Below are positions 15,677 to 24,757 of a DNA stretch of 64,000 bases, one piece after another. The translations under genes were made by a program, and so were the position numbers. Numbering within the stretch: position 1 is the stretch's first letter; every line of letters starts with the position of its first letter. Under the pieces are notes generated by a model that worked only from the letters and a program-made list of their open reading frames with translations, did no database searches and was not told the DNA's origin. The stretch comes from Flavobacteriales bacterium (GTDB lineage Bacteria; Bacteroidota; Bacteroidia; NS11-12g; UBA9320), in the NCBI GenBank assembly GCA_020635435.1, contig JACJZU010000002.1, positions 62,001 to 126,000 on the forward strand, in the 5' to 3' direction.

Positions 15677-18600
15677 TCAATGCCGGCAACTGCATTGGTG
15701 GTGCTCAAAACTTCGGCTCCCTTCGTGCCAGGGGAAATTCGAGCTTGCCCCATCCAACTCCCAATAGAATTTACTGCGCTCTTTGGGGTGATTACCGATC
15801 TCATGCATGCTCGAGCTTTCGTACAAGCGCCCGTTGATCATAGTGTAACGCACCGAATTGGTATTTCGGATATCCTGTCTCGGATCCTCATCCAAAACAA
15901 TGAGGTCGGCCAGTTTGCCGGCTTCAATGCTGCCCAGATCCTTTTCCATGCCGATGTAGGCTGCGCCATGAATGGTCGCTGCACGCAGGCATTCCATGGA
16001 TGTGAGTCCGCCCTGTGCGAGGTTCCAGATCTCCCAATGCACGCCGAGACCTTGCAATTGTCCGTGTCCGCCTACGCACATGTGCACACCGGCATCAACG
16101 AGCTTTTTACAGGACCGGGCGGTGAGTATATGTCCGTTCTCGTATTCTTCCATCGGAGCCATGGTTCGATGCCTTGCCCGGCTGTCGATCACGGCTCGGG
16201 GCGTGAATTGCAGCAGCTTTTCGTTTTCCCACACATTGGTGGTCTGGTACCAGTAATTTTCACCGCTCAAACTTCCATAATTTACGATCAGGGTGGGTGT
16301 ATTGGCGGTTTTGGATGCACTCCACAGTTCGATCACATCCTTGTAGAGCGGAGCTATGGGCAGGTTGTGTTCAATGCTCGTATGCCCATCGAGAATCATG
16401 GTGAGGTTGTGATAGAATGTGGAACCACCCTCGGGGTAAACCATGATCCGTTCTTCGCGGGCCGCTTTGATCACCTGTTGCCGCTGTTCACGGCGTGGCT
16501 GGTTGTAGCTCTTCACGCTGAAGGTCCCGAAGGCTTTGGTGCGGCGGATGGCAGAGCGGGCGTCATCCAGATCATTGATCTCGGCCTTGAAATCGCCATC
16601 GGCACCGTACAAGATCGTGCCGGTACTGAAGATCCGGGGGCCTGCCATGATCCCTGTGCGCACCATTTCCGACTGCGACATGGTCATTTCCGTATTGGAC
16701 GACGGATCGTGCGTGCTGGTTATTCCGTAGGCCAGATTGGCGTAATAGGCCCAGGATTTCTGTGGTGAGATGCCGTAGCGGAATCCGCGTAAATGCGCAT
16801 GTGTATCTACAAAGCCCGGTAAGATCACCTTGCCCTTTACATCTATCACCTTCGCGTTTGATGGAATATTGAGTTCGCCCTGTTTCCCGATGGCTTTGAT
16901 GCGATTGCGCTCGATCAATACAATGCCGTTCTCGATCACTTCCTCCCCGTTCATGGTGATAATCGTTGCACCAACCAGTGCAAGCAATCCTTCGGGGATA
17001 TCCGCTTTCAGTTCAAGTCCGATCGCGAATTTCTCCGGTTGTATTTTCCCCAGGCTATCAGGTGCACCCTCCACAAATGTAAAAACCCGATCCAGACTGG
17101 TGCGGTACATAGTATCGCCTAAGGTCCAGATGATCTGTTTGCTGTTTGCGCCCCAGTGCAGGTTGATGCCGGCATCGCGGGAGAGTTTTCGCACCGGATA
17201 GGCCTTTGTTCCGGCGCTCAGTTCGAACGTTTTACCGGTTTCGGAAAAGGGCATCACATACACATTGTGCAGTTCTCCAAAGGCAAGCCATTTCTGATCG
17301 GGACTTATGGCGAATTGATTGGCATAGCTGGAATGGAAATGCTCCTTTTTATCCTGACCGTTCAGATCGATGCTGTGATAGGATTTGTCCAGGGCCCCGA
17401 AGAGAAAGCCTCCGGTTTGAAAGTATATTCTGTCGCCACTTGCATTGAATTTGGGCAGATCGCCATCTTCGGTTACAAAATGGGTGGTGCCGCCATCGGC
17501 GGACATCCAGTAAATGCCGGGATTGACGCAATAGGCCAGGCCCAGGTCGGCATCGCCTCCTTCTTTTTGATACACGATGCGGCTGCCGTCGGCCGAAAAG
17601 GAGGGACTTCTGTAAATACCTTTTTGGGCCGTGAGTTTGGTGCTTACACCACCCTGAATGGGTATCTTGCGAATACTTCCACGTGTTTCGTCGTTCCAGG
17701 TTACATAAACCACGGTTTTGCCGTCGGGGGAAAAAGCAGGATCGAATTCGAGATCATGATCGCTGGTGAGTCGCTCCGGTTTGCCGTTCGGCAATTTCTT
17801 CTTCCAGATATGACCTGCAGCATTAAATACCAGGTACTTTCCGTCCGGTGATGTCTCTGCCTGCCGGATCGCTTTGATCTGCACATTGTCCGGAGCCGGT
17901 TGCTGGGGAAACTGAAGGGCATCGACGATGCTGTGCTCCGCTTTTGCCAGAAATGGGATCACCGAGGCCTGTCCCGTATTTGTATTGATCTTTTGGATCT
18001 TGCCCTGTGCCCAGATGATCACGTGTTCATTGTCGGGGCACCAATTGAAATTTGTGTACACCCCAAAAATGGCCCAGGCCTCCTGTTGGTCTTTCGACAG
18101 ATCGTCAAACACCGGTTTTTGTTCCCCGGTTTCCAGATCCTGAACAAAAAGCACTGTTTTCGTTCGAACCCTGCGCACAAAGGCCAGTTTTTTACCGTCG
18201 GGCGAAATTTGTGGCCGGAACGACCCTCCGGGTCCGCTGATGAAGGTTTCGAGCTTGCCCTCGCGACGGTCGTAACGCCTGATGCAATAGATCAGACTAT
18301 TCGGATCCTTGTTGTACTGGAAGTAGCCACCGGGGTATATGTCCTCGCTGTAGTATACATAGCGTCCGTCGGGGCTTACACAAGGCTCTCCGGCATCCTG
18401 TTGATCGTTCTTTCTTTTGGTGAGTTGTACGCCGGATCCTCCGCTTTTATGATAGATCCACATTTCGCCGGCTCCGAGGGATCGTTGAGATGTGAAGTGT
18501 TTTCGCGCGATCAGATAATTCCCGTCGGGTGTCCAAACGGCATTGTTCAGGAGCCTGAAATTCTCCCTCGTTATCTGACGGGCATCCGAGCCATCGGAAC

Positions 18601-18940
18601 GCATCACCCAGATATTATCGCCGCCACCTGCGTCGCTTGTGAATGAAATGTGCCTGCCATCGGGACTGAAACGGGGTTGAACCTCAAAGGCGTGCCCGCC
18701 CCGGAGGAGTTTGGCCTCCCCACCTTCAACAGGCATGGAATAGATATCTCCGAGCATATCGAACACGATCGTTTTCCCATCCGGACTTACGTCCAGGTTC
18801 ATCCAGGTTCCTTCATCGGTCTCGATCACAACCTTTCGATGTGGCTCGGCGGGAACTTGCACATCCCAGCCGCTTTCCTTTTTCTGGGCATGAAGGCCCG
18901 AAGCGATGCAGATACTGGTTGCCAGTAGAATTGATCTCAT
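15677..18940 (-). CDS. exported beta-propeller amidohydrolase
   Basis: This 1,087-residue protein has a signal peptide (MRSILLATSICIASGLHAQ). Its first 650 residues form a TolB/WD40-like propeller, with at least seven PD40 repeats of the form FSPDGRHISF, VSPDGRYVYYS, ISPDGKKLAFV and FSPDGKTVVYV. The last 400 residues form an amidohydrolase barrel: the metal-binding VDTHAHLRG near residue 713, SIEHNL near 855, and the composite-domain segments before (VIDVKGKVILPGF) and after (GSIEAGKLADLIVLDEDP). Such fusions are frequent in Bacteroidota and are annotated as amidohydrolases of unknown substrate. Start 18940 places the signal peptide at the very N-terminus; the frame extends 12 codons upstream. 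Confidence 0.87.
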   Translation of the reverse strand: MRSILLATSICIASGLHAQKKESGWDVQVPAEPHRKVVIETDEGTWMNLDVSPDGKTIVFDMLGDIYSMPVEGGEAKLLRGGHAFEVQPRFSPDGRHISFTSDAGGGDNIWVMRSDGSDARQITRENFRLLNNAVWTPDGNYLIARKHFTSQRSLGAGEMWIYHKSGGSGVQLTKRKNDQQDAGEPCVSPDGRYVYYSEDIYPGGYFQYNKDPNSLIYCIRRYDRREGKLETFISGPGGSFRPQISPDGKKLAFVRRVRTKTVLFVQDLETGEQKPVFDDLSKDQQEAWAIFGVYTNFNWCPDNEHVIIWAQGKIQKINTNTGQASVIPFLAKAEHSIVDALQFPQQPAPDNVQIKAIRQAETSPDGKYLVFNAAGHIWKKKLPNGKPERLTSDHDLEFDPAFSPDGKTVVYVTWNDETRGSIRKIPIQGGVSTKLTAQKGIYRSPSFSADGSRIVYQKEGGDADLGLAYCVNPGIYWMSADGGTTHFVTEDGDLPKFNASGDRIYFQTGGFLFGALDKSYHSIDLNGQDKKEHFHSSYANQFAISPDQKWLAFGELHNVYVMPFSETGKTFELSAGTKAYPVRKLSRDAGINLHWGANSKQIIWTLGDTMYRTSLDRVFTFVEGAPDSLGKIQPEKFAIGLELKADIPEGLLALVGATIITMNGEEVIENGIVLIERNRIKAIGKQGELNIPSNAKVIDVKGKVILPGFVDTHAHLRGFRYGISPQKSWAYYANLAYGITSTHDPSSNTEMTMSQSEMVRTGIMAGPRIFSTGTILYGADGDFKAEINDLDDARSAIRRTKAFGTFSVKSYNQPRREQRQQVIKAAREERIMVYPEGGSTFYHNLTMILDGHTSIEHNLPIAPLYKDVIELWSASKTANTPTLIVNYGSLSGENYWYQTTNVWENEKLLQFTPRAVIDSRARHRTMAPMEEYENGHILTARSCKKLVDAGVHMCVGGHGQLQGLGVHWEIWNLAQGGLTSMECLRAATIHGAAYIGMEKDLGSIEAGKLADLIVLDEDPRQDIRNTNSVRYTMINGRLYESSSMHEIGNHPKERSKFYWELDGASSNFPWHEGSRSFEHHQCSCRH

Positions 18941-18988
18941 GGATTCGAATTTATGCGTTCTTTTTGAGCCGATCATTCGAATCGATGA

Positions 18989-19930
18989 TCAGGTCTTTTT
19001 TTTTGGTGTATAGGTGACCACATGGCGTTCCTTTTTCTCGTCGTAGATGTCGGCAATGGTTACGAGTATGCCTGTTTCCTCCACACCACCAAAATCGGGA
19101 TTGAGGGCGGTTCCAAAACTTTTCATTGTTGGGGAAAGCGACATATAGGAATTGATGAGCGGAGGAATATGTTCACCGTGTTGTTTCACGAATCGGCCCA
19201 GCACCTTGTGACCTTCCTTGTAGTCCAAACCGTTCAATTCGGCCATAAAGTCGGGGTTGGGGTTGATCTGCAAGGGGTGAATGGGTTGAACCAGTTGGTC
19301 GGGATCGCCGAAATAATGGCGCATGAAGAGAAGAACGGCATCCCGCGCCATTTGGTCATAGCTTGGATACATGGTCACCTTTCCAAAATAATGCCGTATA
19401 TGCGGATTGTCGACGCTTATTGCACCGAGGCCATCCCAGAGATTGTCGAGGGCGAAGATCCCCTTGCGCGCATAGGCTCCGGATTGGTAGAGCGGTTGGA
19501 TCCAGGACCGACCCAGTTCGATGGTATAGGGGAGATATTCTTCGATGAAACGAGGTGAGAAGTTGAAGTAATGTGCCGTTGAGAGCGGGATGGGGTCGAT
19601 GTTGAGGATGCGGGAACAATCGATGAAGCGATATCCACCTATGATCTCTTGTTCTTCAGGCGCGTAAACGATCAGCTGGCTATAGCAATTTTCGGAGAGA
19701 TCGAATTCATCCAGGTCAACGGGCTTACCGGTTCCTCCACCTGCTCTGGTGAAGGTGAGCTCCCGCAATCGACCTATTTCATGCAGAACATTCGGGCTGT
19801 TGTGGCAATTGACAATATAGATCTCATTATTGCCCTTGTTCGTTCGGCGAATGAAAGTTTGTTCGTTCAACTCCGAACGCAACACTTCTCGGGGCACAGG
19901 AGGGGCTATGTGCGATTCACTGTTCGGCAT
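18989..19930 (-). CDS. glsB: glycine N-acyltransferase of glycine-lipid synthesis
   Basis: The 313-residue protein is a GNAT-fold acyltransferase of the OlsB/hemolysin-like type: IGRLRELTFTRAGGGTG, DEFDLSENCYSQL, IGGYRFIDCSRI and TIELGRSWIQPLYQ. It is followed on the same strand by a PlsC-type acyltransferase with a 2-base gap. In Bacteroides the same pair, glsB and glsA, makes the glycine lipids (N-acyl-3-acyloxyacyl-glycine) of the membrane. The assignment rests on the family and this order; an ornithine- or serine-type acceptor cannot be excluded. Confidence 0.75.
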   Translation of the reverse strand: MPNSESHIAPPVPREVLRSELNEQTFIRRTNKGNNEIYIVNCHNSPNVLHEIGRLRELTFTRAGGGTGKPVDLDEFDLSENCYSQLIVYAPEEQEIIGGYRFIDCSRILNIDPIPLSTAHYFNFSPRFIEEYLPYTIELGRSWIQPLYQSGAYARKGIFALDNLWDGLGAISVDNPHIRHYFGKVTMYPSYDQMARDAVLLFMRHYFGDPDQLVQPIHPLQINPNPDFMAELNGLDYKEGHKVLGRFVKQHGEHIPPLINSYMSLSPTMKSFGTALNPDFGGVEETGILVTIADIYDEKKERHVVTYTPKKKT

Positions 19931-19932
19931 TG

Positions 19933-20748
19933 TCAGGATTTAGCGAGTAAATAAGATCTTCTGCGTATCTCGGAAGCCCATTGAACATCCGAGCGGGTAT
20001 CATCCAATTCTTCCGGGCTAATTGCTTTGCCGAAAGTAATATGAATAGACTGGTTTTTCTGCTTGAATAATTCATTGACCAGATACAGCATCTCAATATT
20101 GGCCTTGATCCCCAAAAATGAGCGGATCAGATGAAGTCGGTAGAAGAAAGGGGACAGGCTACCGGCTATATGAACGGGAATGATCGGTTTATTGTATTTC
20201 CGCGCCCGGGTCACGAAGGTCTTCTTCCATTCGAGATCTTGAACGCGCCCATCGATCTTACGGCTCACCAAACCGGCTGGAAACAGGAAAATGGCCTTCT
20301 CCGACCGGAACAGGGTGTCTACATTCTGTAAACTGCTCACTGCGGTTGAGCCGTATTTATTCACCCCAACGAACAGGCCTTTGAGATTTTCCAGGGATAG
20401 GAGTACATCGTTGACGATGAACTGTATATCGGGTCGGTGATCCGCAAACTGGTCCACAATGGCCATGGCGTCCATACCTCCGAGCGGGTGATTCGAAGCC
20501 AGGATGATGCCACCTTCGACCGGAACGTTTTCAAGGCCTTCGGTGTGTAATTGCAGGTTGAAACGCTGAACGATCTCCCGGCAAAAATCGGCTCCGATCA
20601 GATCTTTGTTCTGGGCGAGAATAGAATTCACTTCTTCCTGATGAAGAATGCGTTTCAAATACCGAATGAGGAAAGCCGGCATGCGCTTCAACAGTTTGGG
20701 ATTCTTGTCCCCGATGATCTTCTCTACGTCGATGAACTTCTCTGCCAC
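19933..20748 (-). CDS. glsA: PlsC-type O-acyltransferase of glycine-lipid synthesis
   Basis: The 271-residue protein has the lysophospholipid acyltransferase motifs: SNHPLGGMDAM (HX4D catalytic motif, about residues 84-94), GSTAVSSL (block II), IFLFPAGLVSR (block III, 154-164) and PIIPVHIAGS (block IV). Together with the downstream GNAT gene it matches GlsA-GlsB. It would add the ester-linked fatty acid to the N-acylated glycine at the inner membrane. Confidence 0.75.
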   Translation of the reverse strand: MAEKFIDVEKIIGDKNPKLLKRMPAFLIRYLKRILHQEEVNSILAQNKDLIGADFCREIVQRFNLQLHTEGLENVPVEGGIILASNHPLGGMDAMAIVDQFADHRPDIQFIVNDVLLSLENLKGLFVGVNKYGSTAVSSLQNVDTLFRSEKAIFLFPAGLVSRKIDGRVQDLEWKKTFVTRARKYNKPIIPVHIAGSLSPFFYRLHLIRSFLGIKANIEMLYLVNELFKQKNQSIHITFGKAISPEELDDTRSDVQWASEIRRRSYLLAKS

Positions 20749-20755
20749 AGGGTTA

Positions 20756-20783
20756 CAAATAAAAGGTAATTGGCAAAATTCAA
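20756..20783 (-). promoter_or_regulatory. possible promoter of glsA-glsB
   Basis: On the minus strand GTTG is followed after 16-17 bases by TTTATTTG, one mismatch from the Bacteroidetes TAnnTTTG box, just 8 bases before the glsA start codon. That short leader is possible but makes the call weak. Confidence 0.3.
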
Positions 20784-20943
20784 CGGGCTCGGGAGAAGTA
20801 CCTTTTTACCAGGTAAGATGCTGCCGTTGGCGATCGTGCAGTTTGCACCCGATCACGGATGCCATTTGATATGCCGTTGAAGCGTATTGATAAAACGTGA
20901 CAGTGCGATCTAAGCGAACACGGGTGTCCGTTTAGGCGTTGAA

Positions 20944-21453
20944 CTATTTGAGTAAGATGCCGAGACTGAGACCAAAGGGAATGAACAGGATCCGGCCTGA
21001 GTTCCCCTGAAAGGGGAAATTCGCAAATAAGCGGAAATTCACATTCCCATTGCGACCGGGGTCGAATCGCCAACCCATGATCGGATAGATGTAATAGTGG
21101 TCGGGGGGAGAACCTATTAGGGCTGTGGCTCCTAAACCCACTTCGAAATAGTGATTCCCGCTTCCCGCAAGGATCGTGGCGCGGTGGGGAATGGTGAGGT
21201 ACTGACCGCGTTTCCGGTTGGTGAACGTGAGAAATTCCTCGTTGTATCCCATACCAAGGGCAAAAACAAGGGGTACCTGCCCGCTCTTTTGTGCATTGAA
21301 TTCATAGCTGAGCGAAAAAACCGAGCCCGAACCGTAAACATCAATAGAAAGATTTGGACAAAGATCCCCGGAATAATGCGGGTAGTTCTGAGCGAATAAG
21401 GGCGCATTGATCAAACTCAGGATCAGTGCGAACCCGAAGCGATGCCTTGCCAT
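20944..21453 (-). CDS. exported hypothetical protein, probably a small outer-membrane barrel
   Basis: It has 169 residues with a signal peptide (MARHRFGFALILSLINAPLFAQ). The remainder alternates aromatic and polar residues in short strands (VFALGMGYNEEF, HYFEVGLGATALIG, YYIYPIMGWRF) and ends IPFGLSLGILL, which is typical of small beta-barrel proteins. No family is recognised and no partner gene is obvious. Confidence 0.6.
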   Translation of the reverse strand: MARHRFGFALILSLINAPLFAQNYPHYSGDLCPNLSIDVYGSGSVFSLSYEFNAQKSGQVPLVFALGMGYNEEFLTFTNRKRGQYLTIPHRATILAGSGNHYFEVGLGATALIGSPPDHYYIYPIMGWRFDPGRNGNVNFRLFANFPFQGNSGRILFIPFGLSLGILLK

Positions 21454-21565
21454 CTCACAAGTATAGATCGATCACAAAGCTATGACCGTTATTCAGGAAT
21501 AAAACGGACTTTTATCAGTTTCCGGACCCGAATACGGTCTTCAACGGACGGGCCGGAAGAACGGG

Positions 21566-22432
21566 CTATTCGAGGTTCAATGCATCCTTCAAGGCATAGG
21601 AGTAGGATGCAAAGTAGGCGAATGCTTCTTCTTGTTTGTTTGCTTCGATCAATTCCACACAGGGCTTGAACAGGTCGTCGTACATACGATCCATGATCTC
21701 ATTTTTTTGGGGGTGTCGATTGATCAATCCAACAACAATAGGAGCCAATCGGTAGTATTCCTTTTCCATTTCACGTCCCATTTCCGATCTGCTCACAAAC
21801 TCATCATGAAAGCGATACATGGCTTTCATTTCGGGCGATTTCCGGGAGATCCCCTTGTGATCGGCACTGGCGGTTGCCAGGAAGCAACCGGAAGAGTCAA
21901 TTTCGAAATCGGGTGTCTCGAGAACGTACTCTTTGACGTAAGCTAGTTCTCTTTTCTTCTTATCCATCACCCGTATGTAGTTCTTGTCGGAATTATCCTG
22001 TTCGGTGATGCTCACCAAAATGAAATTCTTCTTTTCTCCGATCATACCGAATGGTTCATCCCGCATCAGCGATTGTCCCTTCACCCAACTGAAAGGTTTG
22101 CATTTGAGTTGGACCGATGTCCCTTCTTCCAAAACTTTCAACTTTCGAACCTCAGCTTCGTATACCCCGATCTTTCGGGATGAAAAGGAACCACCCTTTT
22201 CCCCGGAGCTTACCTCTAATTCAACCCGGTCGAGTTCGCCATAACTCACAGCTGAATTTGAGATGCGAAAAGTGTATTTGTCCAGGTAGGTGGTACTGCC
22301 CGATCTCCACTCGATCTCATGCACAAATTCGCGGATATTGCCCGAACTGTCGGATTGTGCCCGAAGCATACTTGTTACACTCAAAGCGGCGAATGCGCCG
22401 GCCGACTTACTTAAGAATTCTTTGCGATTCAT
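21566..22432 (-). CDS. exported protein with a C-terminal CFI-box domain
   Basis: It is 288 residues long with a twin-arginine-like or Sec signal (MNRKEFLSKSAGAFAALSV). The first 180 residues are a beta-rich region of unknown family. The C-terminal region begins with SSGCFLATASADHKG, the CFI-box cysteine motif. It continues with MYRFHDEFVSRSEMGREMEKEYY in two segments and LAPIVVGLI, which fits the CFI-box C-terminal domain whose function is unknown. A single cysteine in that motif could be modified or bind a ligand; this is speculation. Confidence 0.65.
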   Translation of the reverse strand: MNRKEFLSKSAGAFAALSVTSMLRAQSDSSGNIREFVHEIEWRSGSTTYLDKYTFRISNSAVSYGELDRVELEVSSGEKGGSFSSRKIGVYEAEVRKLKVLEEGTSVQLKCKPFSWVKGQSLMRDEPFGMIGEKKNFILVSITEQDNSDKNYIRVMDKKKRELAYVKEYVLETPDFEIDSSGCFLATASADHKGISRKSPEMKAMYRFHDEFVSRSEMGREMEKEYYRLAPIVVGLINRHPQKNEIMDRMYDDLFKPCVELIEANKQEEAFAYFASYSYALKDALNLE

Positions 22433-22594
22433 AGCTTTCTAATGTTGAAGTCCGAAATTAAATGAATTCCATTTCTCTTCCTCCGGCTTGGGATTTAAAA
22501 TTCTGAGAAAAATCATCGCCTTGTTTGACCCATGTCACAGGAAATCTCGTTTAACAGACCGAATCTTGAATTGACAAACTAAATAATTACGATC

Positions 22595-23017
22595 ATGGCA
22601 CTTATTAAAAAAGACTTCGGTTTGTTTCCGACCATGTCGGATCTGTTTGACAAGGATTGGTTGAATCTTCGTTCGCCAAATCTGGAATGGGCTCCTGCCG
22701 TAAATGTGGTAGACAATGATTCGTGCTATGAACTGGAGTTTTCAGCTCCAGGATTCAAGAAGGAAGATTTCAACATCAGTATCGACAACAGGGTACTCCT
22801 GGTTGAGGGCAGGCATGAGCAAAGAGATGAGGAAAAGAAGAAGAATTACACCCGAAAGGAATTCATCACGCGCTCCTTCAGCAAATCCTTCACGCTCCCG
22901 GAGAACGTTGATAGTGACGAGGTGGAGGCGACCTATGAGGATGGAATCCTGAAGTTGATCCTCACGAAGAAGCAGGTTGAATTGCCTCCTCCGGGAAAGA
23001 GAGTGGAAATAAAATAG
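22595..23017 (+). CDS. small heat-shock protein, Hsp20/alpha-crystallin family
   Basis: It has 140 residues, the usual length. The alpha-crystallin domain runs from about residue 28 to 128: PAVNVVDNDSCYELEFSAPGF in two pieces, FNISIDNRVLLVEG, RSFSKSFTLPENVD and YEDGILKLILTK, the A-x-x-x-n-GvL signature. The tail carries an IXI-like PPGKRVEIK. It holds unfolding proteins in the cytoplasm. It is transcribed alone, divergently from the CFI-box gene. Confidence 0.93.
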   Translation: MALIKKDFGLFPTMSDLFDKDWLNLRSPNLEWAPAVNVVDNDSCYELEFSAPGFKKEDFNISIDNRVLLVEGRHEQRDEEKKKNYTRKEFITRSFSKSFTLPENVDSDEVEATYEDGILKLILTKKQVELPPPGKRVEIK

Positions 23018-23041
23018 TGTCCAATTGCTTTCAGACTTCAA

Positions 23042-23067
23042 AGCGGGATCTCGGTCCCACTTTTTTT
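23042..23067 (+). terminator. rho-independent terminator after the Hsp20 gene
   Basis: AGCGGGA and TCCCACT pair with one mismatch around TCTCGG and run into seven thymines, 25 bases after the stop codon. The remaining 200 bases to modA show no gene that I trust. Confidence 0.7.
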
Positions 23068-23272
23068 ATTTTCATCTGTTCCGCGGCATCCGGATCCGGT
23101 GCCCGATGACCGATGCCGTGCAGATTTGGCCGAAGCCACGTACATACCCGTTTCACAAGGGGAGGAATTGTTGAAACTGCATTGCCGAAACTTGAGTGTT
23201 TCTTACTTGATTTGTTGAGAAATGGAACCGCACCGGAACTCGGGCTTTCCAATTTAACCGGCAAAGTGACCA

Positions 23273-24046
23273 ATGAGTAAGCAATTGATTCGGAAATTTC
23301 ATCATTTTGTTCTGCTCGCTGTATTCCTCACGACCATCGCTTCATGCATGGAAAAGGGAAACACGGGGATACGTGTTGCCGTTGCAGCCAATATGCAATA
23401 TTGCATGCGCGAACTGCTGGATAGTTTCCATGCACAAACCCAGATAGCAGCGGAGCTTGTCTCAGGGTCATCGGGGAATTTGTTGAATCAGATCCTGCAT
23501 GGCGCACCATACCATGTATTCGTTTCAGCCGATACCCACTACGCGAACCAATTGCAGCGATCGGGCAGGGCGATCGGCGAGCCTGTTCCCTATGCACGGG
23601 GAAGGCTGATCCTATGGTCGGTCGTTCAAAACACAGATCCTGTACTGCTTCTGGAGGATCCGGAGAAACTGCGGCATGTGGCGATCGCAAATCCCGGGAT
23701 CGCACCTTATGGTGAAGCTGCACGGAGGTATCTGGAGAATCGCGGGATATGGAACTTGGTGCAGGATAAGATCGTATTCGGTGAGCATGTTGCTCAGGTC
23801 AATCAGTTTATCCGTACCGGAGCGGTAGATGTGGGGATAACGGCTGCATCGGCCGTTGCGGACGACATAGGCACGTACTCCCTCAATTGGCGATTTGCCG
23901 ATACGACCTTTTACGAACCGATCCTCCAAGCCGCAATAGGGGTTCAACAGAGCTCCGGAGAACGGGAATCGATGGCACTGCTCCAATATTTGAGATCTGC
24001 ATCGGCTCAGAACATCCTGCATAAACACGGTTACCTAAATCCCTGA
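23273..24046 (+). CDS. modA: molybdate ABC transporter, substrate-binding lipoprotein
   Basis: The 257-residue protein has a lipoprotein signal (LAVFLTTIASC, cysteine at about residue 24). It then shows the ModA pattern: RVAVAANMQYCMRELLDSF, VSGSSGNLLNQI, APYHVFVSADTHYANQL, VAIANPGIAPYGEAARRYLE and the late GAVDVGITAASAV. It captures molybdate or tungstate in the periplasm and hands it to ModB, encoded 33 bases downstream. Confidence 0.9.
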   Translation: MSKQLIRKFHHFVLLAVFLTTIASCMEKGNTGIRVAVAANMQYCMRELLDSFHAQTQIAAELVSGSSGNLLNQILHGAPYHVFVSADTHYANQLQRSGRAIGEPVPYARGRLILWSVVQNTDPVLLLEDPEKLRHVAIANPGIAPYGEAARRYLENRGIWNLVQDKIVFGEHVAQVNQFIRTGAVDVGITAASAVADDIGTYSLNWRFADTTFYEPILQAAIGVQQSSGERESMALLQYLRSASAQNILHKHGYLNP

Positions 24047-24079
24047 ACCTTTCGCGGGCATTGTGTTACTTTGCCGGCA

Positions 24080-24757
24080 ATGGACTGGCAGGCATTCTGG
24101 CTCACTTTTAAACTTGCTGCGGTAACAACAGGTTTGCTTTTTCTGATCTCGTTGCCTGTGGCGCGGTTTCTCGCCACAAGTCGTTTTAAGGGCAAGGTAC
24201 TCTTCGAGACCATGATCAGTTTGCCGCTGGTATTGCCACCTACGGTATTGGGTTTTTATCTGCTGCTCAGCTTCAGTCCCTATTCGGCACTTGGCCGGTG
24301 GTTGCTTGAAACCCTGGGCGTTCAACTGGTGTTTTCCTTCGAGGGACTTGTGATCGCTTCAATGATCTACAGCTTGCCTTTTGCCGTTCAGCCCATCCGT
24401 TCGGGTATGCAGAATCTCCCCGGGGAGTTGCTCGAACAGGCAGCCATACTCAATTTGAAGGGATATGCCCTTTGGACAAAAGTACTGATCCCCAACCTTC
24501 GGTCTTCCATCATTGCGGCCTTGATCCTCACATTTGCACATACCGTGGGTGAGTTCGGCGTAGTATTGATGATCGGGGGAAATGTGCCCGGGGTTACCCG
24601 TGTGGCCTCGATCGCCATATACGATCAGGTAGAGGCCATGAATTACCCGGAGGCGAATAAGTTGTCGATCATTTTGCTGGCCTTCACCTTTCTAGTGATG
24701 CTCTTCATGAATTTGTTGAACCGAAATGCCACCGGATTGCTATGGAAAAGATCCTGA
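24080..24757 (+). CDS. modB: molybdate ABC transporter, permease
   Basis: The 225-residue membrane protein has five or so hydrophobic segments and the permease loop that contacts the ATPase (ELLEQAAILNLKGYALWTKV in the EAA position). ISLPLVLPPTVLGFYLL and GEFGVVLMIGGNVPG are typical of ModB. The ATG at 24080 is preferred to an upstream TTG at 24071. The 3' end overlaps modC by 16 bases. Confidence 0.92.
   Translation: MDWQAFWLTFKLAAVTTGLLFLISLPVARFLATSRFKGKVLFETMISLPLVLPPTVLGFYLLLSFSPYSALGRWLLETLGVQLVFSFEGLVIASMIYSLPFAVQPIRSGMQNLPGELLEQAAILNLKGYALWTKVLIPNLRSSIIAALILTFAHTVGEFGVVLMIGGNVPGVTRVASIAIYDQVEAMNYPEANKLSIILLAFTFLVMLFMNLLNRNATGLLWKRS

Noticed and set aside
15275..16768. 497-codon open frame on the plus strand
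   Set aside because: It is antisense to the amidohydrolase and TfoX-like genes, whose protein motifs are unmistakable; the plus-strand product resembles nothing and is a result of codon bias.
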